In this document: piece after piece, positions 1 to 5,116 of the stretch
How positions within the stretch are numbered: the first letter of the stretch is position 1
Layout of the letters: each line of letters opens with the position of its first letter
Made by a program: the position numbers and the translations under genes
Notes under the pieces: model-generated
The model's input: the letters and a program-made list of their open reading frames with translations, nothing else
Told to the model about the DNA's origin: nothing
The model's database searches: none
From: Candidatus Symbiothrix sp.
GTDB lineage: Bacteria; Bacteroidota; Bacteroidia; Bacteroidales; Azobacteroidaceae
Direction: 5' to 3'
Assembly (NCBI GenBank): GCA_031270925.1
Contig: JAISWY010000211.1
Location: 1-5,774, forward strand
Length of the DNA: 5,774 bases

Positions 1-2
1 AA

Positions 3-749
3 TCTTTTTCCAAATTATTGTCGTTGCGCACCAATCTTTCTTCCGGTTTCCGCGCTCCGAATATGTTTGAGTTGCTGAGCGATGGCATTCACGAAGGAAC
101 CAATCGTTATGAGATTGGAAATCAAAATCTTAAAACCGAAAACAGCTATCAAATCGACGCTTCGTTGAATTACCGGACACAGCATTTGGAACTGTTCGCA
201 AGTCCTTATTTCAATTACATTCGCGATTTTATTTACCTGCAACCGACGGCTCAGATAATCGACGATACACCCGTGTATAACTATCTGCAAACCAATGCTT
301 TTCTATATGGTGGCGAGGCTGGCGTTCATTTTCATCCGCATCCGCTCGACTGGCTGCATTTGGAGGCTTCTTACAGCAACACTTTTGGGCGAAATATCGA
401 CAACGATTATTTGCCGCTGATGCCTTCTCAAAAAATCAAAGCCAATGTGAGCCTGATTTTTTCAACGAAAAATATTTTGAAAAAATATTCGTTTTACGTT
501 CAAAATCTGTATTCGTTCGCACAAAATCAAGTGGCTGAACTGGAAACAAAAACGCCGGCCTATAACTTAATAAATGCCGGCGCTAATTTTGAATTTCAAT
601 TCGGCAAACAAAAGATTTTGCTGAATATCGCTGCCAATAACTTGCTGAATGAACGATATTTCGACCATCTTTCGCGTTACAAAACCGAAGATATTTTGAA
701 TATGGGCCGGAATGTAGTTGCGAAAATCGGTTATTTTTTCAACGGTTAA
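3..749 (+). CDS. TonB-dependent outer-membrane receptor, C-terminal fragment
   Basis: This is the last 248 residues of a TonB-dependent receptor, an outer-membrane beta-barrel that imports a scarce nutrient (usually a metal chelate, cobalamin or a glycan) using energy passed on by TonB/ExbBD. The reading frame is already open at the window edge, so the signal peptide, plug domain and early strands lie upstream. Visible hallmarks are GFRAPN at fragment residues 15-20, HEGTNRYEIGN at 30-40 followed by NLKTE, and the late-barrel block NLLNERYFDHLSRYK from residue 213 with GRN and KIGYFF just before the stop. Alternating hydrophobic/polar strands rich in Y, F and N fill the middle. This late-barrel block resembles metal/siderophore-type receptors rather than the very large SusC glycan receptors, but that is inference and the substrate cannot be read from this part. 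The final aromatic pair is followed by Asn-Gly, a small departure from the usual terminal Phe. A strong terminator follows. Confidence 0.93.
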   Translation, partial: SFSKLLSLRTNLSSGFRAPNMFELLSDGIHEGTNRYEIGNQNLKTENSYQIDASLNYRTQHLELFASPYFNYIRDFIYLQPTAQIIDDTPVYNYLQTNAFLYGGEAGVHFHPHPLDWLHLEASYSNTFGRNIDNDYLPLMPSQKIKANVSLIFSTKNILKKYSFYVQNLYSFAQNQVAELETKTPAYNLINAGANFEFQFGKQKILLNIAANNLLNERYFDHLSRYKTEDILNMGRNVVAKIGYFFNG

Positions 750-780
750 AAAAGTTCAATCGGTTTATACTTCGCTTTTT

Positions 781-832
781 AACAATGCGAAAAAGCATGA
801 TCTTAAAAAATTTAATTTTTCGCATTGTTTTT
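781..832 (+). terminator. Rho-independent terminator after the TonB-dependent receptor
   Basis: A perfect 14-bp inverted repeat, aacaatgcgaaaaa (781-794) with tttttcgcattgtt (816-829), lies 31 nt after the receptor stop codon and runs into a T tract at 828-832. The 21-nt loop contains a smaller AT-only repeat (803-807 with 811-815), so the hairpin may be longer than the main stem. The stem is AT-rich for an intrinsic terminator, but its position and T tract support the call. It separates the receptor from the downstream operon. Confidence 0.75.
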
Positions 833-1015
833 ACATAAAATAACCCTGTTTGCAACTCTTCGTGAAATTGGAAATGATGACGAAGTAATTATTTCCAATC
901 ACAATCAATCGCTGTCGCCTTTGCACCGCCGCAGGCCAAATGAATGCACCCGTATCGTAGTCTTATTTAAAAGCAGTTGGAATTGTAAAATTATTTTGTT
1001 AAAATAGTTCAATAA
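833..1015. other. Intergenic region with GC-rich island and hairpins, no supported gene
   Basis: This is most of the 330-base gap between the receptor and the WYL regulator. No convincing gene is present: the open frame at 825-1007 starts inside the terminator with a non-ATG codon and has no recognisable family or promoter. What can be seen is a 9-bp perfect inverted repeat (867-875 with 891-899), a GC-rich island at 911-960 (30 of 50 bases G or C, by hand count) against about 20% in the following 80 bases, a short GCCT..AGGC hairpin within the island (917-920 with 933-936), and an AT-only 6-bp repeat (992-997 with 1001-1006). It could be a degraded gene remnant, an unrecognised small RNA or plain spacer. 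The sequence alone does not decide. Confidence 0.5.
867..899. repeat. 9-bp perfect inverted repeat in the intergenic region
   Basis: attggaaat (867-875) is mirrored by atttccaat (891-899). As RNA the stem can extend inward by a G-U and two A-U pairs, leaving a loop of about 8 nt (879-886). No T tract follows, so it is not an intrinsic terminator. It could be an RNA hairpin or a protein-binding site; its role is unknown. Confidence 0.5.
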
Positions 1016-1030
1016 TGCTAATATTTAGCA
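1016..1030. promoter_or_regulatory. Palindromic candidate operator upstream of the WYL-ABC operon
   Basis: TGCTAA (1016-1021), spacer TAT, TTAGCA (1025-1030) form a perfect 6-3-6 inverted repeat. It ends 9 nt before the -7 box at 1040, so it covers the place where the -33 box should be, and no TTG or TTTG is found there. This is the usual geometry of a binding site for a dimeric regulator acting on the promoter. Autoregulation by the WYL protein encoded immediately downstream is the simplest inference but is not shown by the sequence. Confidence 0.5.
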
Positions 1031-1039
1031 CATAAATTC

Positions 1040-1047
1040 TACCTTTG
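1040..1047 (+). promoter_or_regulatory. Probable Bacteroidota -7 promoter box for the WYL-ABC operon
   Basis: TACCTTTG matches the Bacteroidota primary-sigma -7 consensus TAnnTTTG and lies 32 nt before the ATG at 1080. No good -33 TTTG box is found at the expected 19-21 nt spacing. The palindrome at 1016-1030 occupies that position instead, so expression may depend on a bound regulator. The leader would be roughly 25 nt and shows no strong Shine-Dalgarno sequence, which is normal in this phylum. Confidence 0.6.
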
Positions 1048-1079
1048 TCTCCGATTAACGCGATAATGCGGAAACAATC

Positions 1080-1982
1080 ATGTCAAAAAATCTTTTGAAT
1101 CGTTATATTTGGCTGATCGATACCATCTATCATGCCGATCAAATTACGTTTGAGGACGTCAATCAACGTTGGCTCGAATGTGAATGGGGCGACCGAGAAC
1201 CGCTTCCTCTGCGGACTTTCCACAATCATAAAAACAGTATAGAGGATTTGTTCGGCATCCGTATTGGCTGCAACAAGCGAAAGGGATATATGTATTTCAT
1301 CGAAAACCGTGAGGTTTTTGGAAAGGGCGATGTGCGCTCGTGGCTATTTAATACGTTCAATGTTAATAATTTAATCGTTGAAAATCCGTCATTGAACGAT
1401 AAGGTTTTCTTTGATTCGCTACCGTCGGGATATGCACATATACCTCTGGTTTTGGAAGCGATTCGCGACGAGCAACGCATTGAAATCAGCTACCAAAGTT
1501 CGTGGCGCACCTATACCGATACTTTTGAAGTGGAGCCGTATTGCGTGAAAGTGTTCCGGCAACGCTGGTATATGATTGCCCGCGACCCGTATATCAATAA
1601 AATCCGCATCTATGCTTTAGACGAAATTCTGTCGATTCGACCCCTGAAACGGAAATACAAAATCCACAAGCAATTCGATGCCAATGTGTTTTTGAAAAAT
1701 AGTTTCGGTATGGTTGTCGATGAACAAATCAATCCCGAAATCATCAAAATCAAAGCAGATGATATTCTTCGTAAACATCTTCGTATCAAGCATTTACATT
1801 CCTCTCAGGAAGAAATCGAAACAAAAGATCGCTACTCTGTGTTTAAATACCTGATTTGTCCTACAACCGATTTTACGCAGGCGATATTGTCGCACGGCGA
1901 GCATCTCGAAGTGGTTTGGCCGCCTAGTTATCGCGAGGAGTTTGCGAGGAAAATCAAAGAGTTGTGTAGATTATATCAATAA
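1080..1982 (+). CDS. WYL-domain transcriptional regulator with N-terminal winged-helix region
   Basis: This is a 300-residue cytoplasmic regulator. The N-terminus (about residues 1-75: LNRYIWLIDTIY, then a stretch around PLPLRTFHNHKNSIEDLFG and a hairpin GYMYFIE at 69-75) fits a winged helix-turn-helix DNA-binding domain of the HTH_11/DeoR type. The WYL domain follows at about 120-190, with the diagnostic RWYMIARD at 162-169 and RIYALDEI at 176-183. Residues about 218-296 form the C-terminal extension (WCX-like) ending in EFARKIKELCRLY. WYL domains are known to bind ligands, including nucleic acids or nucleotides in some cases, and to switch transcription. The ATG at 1080 gives a full-length protein and lies 32 nt after the -7 box. 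It is first in an operon, with the ABC ATPase starting only 2 nt after its stop, so it probably controls that transporter and itself. The ligand is unknown. WYL proteins also regulate phage defence loci elsewhere, but nothing here supports such a role. Confidence 0.9.
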   Translation: MSKNLLNRYIWLIDTIYHADQITFEDVNQRWLECEWGDREPLPLRTFHNHKNSIEDLFGIRIGCNKRKGYMYFIENREVFGKGDVRSWLFNTFNVNNLIVENPSLNDKVFFDSLPSGYAHIPLVLEAIRDEQRIEISYQSSWRTYTDTFEVEPYCVKVFRQRWYMIARDPYINKIRIYALDEILSIRPLKRKYKIHKQFDANVFLKNSFGMVVDEQINPEIIKIKADDILRKHLRIKHLHSSQEEIETKDRYSVFKYLICPTTDFTQAILSHGEHLEVVWPPSYREEFARKIKELCRLYQ

Positions 1983-1984
1983 AA

Positions 1985-2728
1985 ATGTTACAAATTGAAG
2001 TAAAAAATATTTTCAAATCGTTCAAAGATGTACGGGCGGTGCAGGGCATTTCATTTGCCATTCCGTCCGGTCAGTTCGTGGCTTTGCTCGGACCCAACGG
2101 CGCCGGAAAAACTACGACAGTCGAGATGATGGAGGGTTTGAAAACGCCCGACCACGGCGAAATCCTGATTCAAGGAAAAACATGGCAGAAACACGAAAAA
2201 GAATTGCGGAAAATCATCGGATTATCTTTACAGGAAACCCGTTTTTCGGAAAAATTGACAATTCGCGAAACGCTTCGACTGTTCGCAAGTTTCTTTGAAT
2301 TAGGTGATAAGCGAGTAAGTGAAGTCATTGCGCTGACAGGTTTGGAAAACAAGGAAAAATCGTTGGTCGGCGCACTTTCGGGTGGTCAGCGCCAGCGATT
2401 AGCATTAGCCGTATCGCTGTTGAACCGGCCGCAAATTTTGTTTTTGGACGAACCGACTACCGGCCTCGACCCTCATTCACGCCTCGATTTGTGGAACATC
2501 CTCAACGAATTGAAACAGCAAGGCGAAACTACGCTCATCCTCACGACGCATTATATGGAAGAAGCCGAATCGCTTTGCGACCACATCATCATCATCGATG
2601 AAGGGAAAATACTGAAAGAAGGGAAATTGGAAGATTTGTTGGATGAAAACAGTCGCAATCTCGACGAATTATTCATCCATTTAACGGGAAAAACATTGAT
2701 GGAAACAGATGAAATCGTTCAAAAATAA
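1985..2728 (+). CDS. ABC transporter ATP-binding protein (DrrA/CcmA-type exporter ATPase)
   Basis: This 247-residue nucleotide-binding subunit powers an ABC-2 type exporter from the cytoplasmic face of the inner membrane. All ATPase motifs are intact: Walker A GPNGAGKT (36-43), Q-loop Gln83, signature LSGGQRQR (131-138), Walker B ILFLDE with the catalytic Glu (151-156), D-loop TGLD (159-162) and the H-loop His189. The short tail with DEGKILKEGKLEDLL (205-219) and NLDELFIHLTGK (225-236) is typical of the multidrug/antibiotic/lipid exporter ATPases grouped as DrrA/CcmA. The ATG lies 2 nt after the regulator stop with no separate ribosome-binding site, which suggests translational coupling. Its 3' end overlaps the permease start by 20 nt. 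The family call is firm; the substrate is unknown. Confidence 0.95.
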   Translation: MLQIEVKNIFKSFKDVRAVQGISFAIPSGQFVALLGPNGAGKTTTVEMMEGLKTPDHGEILIQGKTWQKHEKELRKIIGLSLQETRFSEKLTIRETLRLFASFFELGDKRVSEVIALTGLENKEKSLVGALSGGQRQRLALAVSLLNRPQILFLDEPTTGLDPHSRLDLWNILNELKQQGETTLILTTHYMEEAESLCDHIIIIDEGKILKEGKLEDLLDENSRNLDELFIHLTGKTLMETDEIVQK

Positions 2729-3803
2729 GCAGTTATATCAACTCACGCTCACGCAAATTTTGGAAACCGTCCGCGAGCCGGAGGTGCTGTTTTGGGGCAT
2801 CGTCTTTCCGGTGCTGATTTCCATCGGCTTGGGATTTGCATTCACGCAAAATTCCATATCCAAGTTTAATGTTGTAATGACCCAAGAAAATCCCATCGTT
2901 TTGGATTCGCTGCTGTCGGTTTTCGCATCGCCCGAAAACGAAAATCTCGTTTGGAAAATATCAGATAAAACTTTGGGCGACACCGAATTGCGCTTTTCAT
3001 ACAGCGATTGGAAATCGGGGATTGTCGCCTTGAAGCGCGGAGAAGCCGATTTGATTGTCGGCGATTCGGCAGGTGTGATTCGTTATCATTTCGACCCGCA
3101 TAATTCACAATCGCAACTGGCTTATTTGAAACTTTCGGGCTTGATTCAATCGCCTGCTTCATCAACGCAAAGCGACACAGCCATTGTGCCGCTCACATTG
3201 AAAGGCGTTCGTTACATCGATTTCCTAATTCCGGGATTGATTGCGATGGGCATCATGAGTTCGATTTTATGGGGCATCAGTTATACTTTGATTGAACGCC
3301 GATCGCAAAAACTTTTACGCCGGATGGTGGCTACGCCGATGAAAAAATCGTATTTTATTTTTGCGATGATGATGGTGCGCATCGCGATGAATTTTATCGA
3401 AGCGATAATTATTTTCTTGGCGGCTTTATTATTGTTTGGCGTTGAAATACAAGGAAATATCGCTGCATTGATAGTCTTGTTTTTGGCGGGAAACATCGCT
3501 TTTACCGGCATCGCCGTATTGGTTTCGAGCCGGACGGCGAAAACAGAAGTCGGCACCGGTTGGATTAACGCCGTGCAGATGCCGATGATGATTCTTTCAG
3601 GTATCTTTTTCAGTTATCATAATTTCCCGGCGTGGAGTATTCCCGTGATTAAACTTCTGCCGCTGACGGCTTTAACCGATGGGATGCGGAGTATTTTCAA
3701 CGAAGGCGCCGGATGGCTTGAAATCCTTGCTCCTTCGACGGCGCTTTCGGTGTTCGGCATTTTGTGTTTTTGGCTTGGGATTAAGTGTTTTAAGTGGTAT
3801 TAG
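2709..3803 (+). CDS. ABC-2 type transporter permease
   Basis: This 364-residue inner-membrane permease is the partner of the ATPase just upstream. Hydrophobic segments sit at about residues 26-46, 171-194, 213-242, 252-275, 286-304 and 341-360, giving six membrane spans with a hydrophilic domain of about 125 residues between the first and second. The block DFLIPGLIAMGIMSSILWGIS followed by ERRSQKLLRRMVATPMKKSYF is the typical ABC-2 signature region, including the coupling-helix-like basic segment. The architecture (one span, a large extracytoplasmic loop, then five spans) matches the ABC2_membrane_3 type, which works as a dimer with two ATPases. The ATG at 2709 lies inside the ATPase gene. 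The next in-frame Met (residue 57) would remove the first span, so the overlapping start is the right one. The substrate (drug, lipid, peptide or polymer) is not determinable. No strong terminator follows. Confidence 0.93.
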   Translation: MKSFKNKQLYQLTLTQILETVREPEVLFWGIVFPVLISIGLGFAFTQNSISKFNVVMTQENPIVLDSLLSVFASPENENLVWKISDKTLGDTELRFSYSDWKSGIVALKRGEADLIVGDSAGVIRYHFDPHNSQSQLAYLKLSGLIQSPASSTQSDTAIVPLTLKGVRYIDFLIPGLIAMGIMSSILWGISYTLIERRSQKLLRRMVATPMKKSYFIFAMMMVRIAMNFIEAIIIFLAALLLFGVEIQGNIAALIVLFLAGNIAFTGIAVLVSSRTAKTEVGTGWINAVQMPMMILSGIFFSYHNFPAWSIPVIKLLPLTALTDGMRSIFNEGAGWLEILAPSTALSVFGILCFWLGIKCFKWY

Positions 3804-3870
3804 AAAACCGCTTATTGTTCAAAGTACACGGCAGGTAGAAAAAATGTGGCGAATACGAGAATTTGGCAAT

Positions 3871-3927
3871 TTGCTGAAAATCAAATACAATTATCCAAAA
3901 ATTGTAGTAACAGGCGCGATTTTCCAA
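3871..3927. repeat. Two nested inverted repeats between the ABC operon and meaB
   Basis: The outer arms gaaaatc (3876-3882) and gattttc (3918-3924) enclose inner arms tacaatt (3886-3892) and aattgta (3900-3906). The outer stem can gain ttg/caa (3871-3873 with 3925-3927) across a 2-nt bulge. Five Ts occur at 3935-3939, about 8 nt beyond, and run into the meaB -33 box. The structure could be a weak terminator for the ABC operon, an mRNA 3'-end hairpin or a binding site near the meaB promoter; it is not a textbook terminator. Confidence 0.4.
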
Positions 3928-3937
3928 CTCCTAATTT

Positions 3938-3968
3938 TTGACAGTTATAGTGAAAAGCCGTATCTTTG
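3938..3968 (+). promoter_or_regulatory. Consensus Bacteroidota promoter of meaB
   Basis: A -33 TTG (3938-3940, within a T-rich run) and a -7 box TATCTTTG (3961-3968) are 20 nt apart, close to the primary-sigma consensus of Bacteroidota. Transcription would begin at roughly 3972-3976, leaving a leader of about 20-25 nt before the ATG at 3996. The promoter rules out any meaB start upstream of about 3970. Confidence 0.8.
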
Positions 3969-3995
3969 TCGTCCGAAAATTATTCAAACAACGCA

Positions 3996-5087
3996 ATGCA
4001 TCATCATCCCGAAAACGATCCGCAATACACCGGTTTAACCGTCAATGAAGGCGTAGCCTCGCCCCCCGTCATCAATCCGTATCTGCAAACAAGGAAAAAA
4101 CGACAAACTTTTTCCTCGTCCGAATACGCCGAAGAAATACGGAAAGGCAATATAACCGTATTGAGTCAAGCCGTAACTTTGGTAGAAAGTCAGAAACCCG
4201 AACATCAAACCGTGGCGCAGGAAATCATTGAAAAATGCTTACCTTATTCGGGAAATTCGATGCGCATCGGCATTACGGGTGTTCCGGGCGCCGGCAAATC
4301 CACTTCGATCGACGCTTTCGGAATGCACTTGATTCACGACCGCGGAAAGAAACTGGCGGTTCTGGCCATCGACCCCAGCAGCGAACGCTCCAAAGGCAGT
4401 ATTTTGGGCGATAAAACACGGATGGAAGAACTTTCACGCGAACAGGATGCGTTTATCCGTCCTTCGCCGTCGGCCGGCTCCTTGGGTGGTGTGGCGCGTA
4501 AAACCCGCGAAACAATCATCCTTTGCGAGGCCGCCGGTTTCGATACGATTTTCGTGGAAACCGTGGGCGTTGGACAATCCGAAACGGCCGTTCATTCGAT
4601 GGTCGATTTTTTCCTGCTCATTCAGCTGGCCGGCACGGGCGACGAACTACAAGGCATCAAGCGCGGTATCATGGAAATGGCCGACGGAATCATCGTCAAT
4701 AAAGCCGACGGCGACAACATCGATCGCGCCAATTTAGCAGCGGCGCAATACCGTAATGCCCTGCATCTTTTCCCGTTACCGCCGTCGGGATGGACGCCGA
4801 AAGTGCTGACTTATTCGGGTTATTACAAACTCGGTATTCCCGAAATCCGGAATATGATCGACGAATACACCGATTTCACCCGGAAAAACGGCTATTTCGA
4901 CGCCCGCCGTCATTCGCAATCACGCTATTGGATGTACGAAAGCATCAACGAGCAATTGCGCAACAATTTTTACCAGTCGCCTGAAATAGAGGCGGCTTTG
5001 AAGGAAAAAGAACAACAGGTTTTGCGCTCGGAAATCAGTTCGTTTGCGGCGGCAAAGCAGATGTTGGATTTGTATTTCAAAAAATAA
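3996..5087 (+). CDS. meaB: Methylmalonyl-CoA mutase-associated GTPase MeaB (ArgK family)
   Basis: This 363-residue cytoplasmic G3E-type P-loop GTPase is the chaperone of adenosylcobalamin-dependent methylmalonyl-CoA mutase. It gates cofactor loading and protects or reactivates the mutase, which interconverts succinyl-CoA and methylmalonyl-CoA on the propionate pathway. Motifs, counted from the ATG at 3996, are Walker A GVPGAGKST (95-103), AIDPSSERSKGSILGDKTRM (124-143), RPSPSAGSLGGVARKTRE (155-172, the MeaB hallmark), ETVGVGQSE (188-196, G3/Walker B) and NKAD (235-238, guanine specificity). The C-terminal helical arm (about 300-363) matches the family's dimerisation region. The frame stays open upstream to a TTG at 3966, but that lies inside the -7 box, so the ATG is preferred. 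The first 40 or so residues form the extended N-terminus seen in Bacteroidales homologues. The mutase subunit genes (mutA/mutB) are not in the window. It was once misnamed ArgK, an arginine/ornithine transport kinase; that role is not supported. Confidence 0.96.
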   Translation: MHHHPENDPQYTGLTVNEGVASPPVINPYLQTRKKRQTFSSSEYAEEIRKGNITVLSQAVTLVESQKPEHQTVAQEIIEKCLPYSGNSMRIGITGVPGAGKSTSIDAFGMHLIHDRGKKLAVLAIDPSSERSKGSILGDKTRMEELSREQDAFIRPSPSAGSLGGVARKTRETIILCEAAGFDTIFVETVGVGQSETAVHSMVDFFLLIQLAGTGDELQGIKRGIMEMADGIIVNKADGDNIDRANLAAAQYRNALHLFPLPPSGWTPKVLTYSGYYKLGIPEIRNMIDEYTDFTRKNGYFDARRHSQSRYWMYESINEQLRNNFYQSPEIEAALKEKEQQVLRSEISSFAAAKQMLDLYFKK

Positions 5088-5098
5088 TATTATCTTTG
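5070..5098 (+). promoter_or_regulatory. Consensus Bacteroidota promoter of the secreted-protein gene
   Basis: A -33 TTG (5070-5072, preceded by T) and a -7 box TATCTTTG (5091-5098) are 18 nt apart. The -33 box lies inside the last codons of meaB and the -7 box starts 3 nt after its stop. The expected start of transcription near 5102-5105 leaves a very short leader of about 12-15 nt before the ATG at 5117. The -7 octamer is identical to that of meaB. Confidence 0.75.
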
Positions 5099-5116
5099 CG
5101 CTAAATCAATAACATC

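Noticed and set aside
992..1006. tatttt-gtt-aaaata inverted repeat as a terminator or operator
   Set aside because: Made only of A and T in an AT-rich stretch, so chance is likely. There is no gene before it to terminate, and it is weaker than the palindrome just downstream.
825..1007. Open frame of 60 codons on the + strand after the receptor
   Set aside because: It starts with a non-ATG codon inside the terminator's right arm, has no promoter box or ribosome-binding site, and the peptide shows no recognisable domain. It is more likely chance or a remnant.
1080..1982. WYL regulator as a sign of a CRISPR or phage-defence island
   Set aside because: WYL proteins do regulate such loci elsewhere, but no repeat array, nuclease, helicase or toxin gene is present; the partners here are exporter subunits.
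2866..3165. Minus-strand open frame opposite the permease
   Set aside because: It lies wholly antisense to a gene with clear family motifs and has no promoter or domain; such frames arise from codon bias on the sense strand. The same holds for the antisense frames at 15-290, 1226-1480, 2170-2352, 2738-2983, 3281-3556 and 4334-4519.
3679..4038. Open frame of 119 codons bridging the permease end and the meaB start
   Set aside because: It overlaps the well-supported permease and meaB in another frame, crosses the meaB promoter, and has no protein-like composition or family features.
4447..4737. Same-strand open frame inside meaB (also 4790-4984)
   Set aside because: Shadow frames of the conserved MeaB coding sequence, rich in Arg, Trp and Ser, with no independent signals.
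3996..5087. meaB as an arginine/ornithine transport kinase (ArgK)
   Set aside because: The G-protein motifs, including ETVGVGQSE and NKAD, are those of MeaB-type GTPases; the ArgK name is a historical misassignment.
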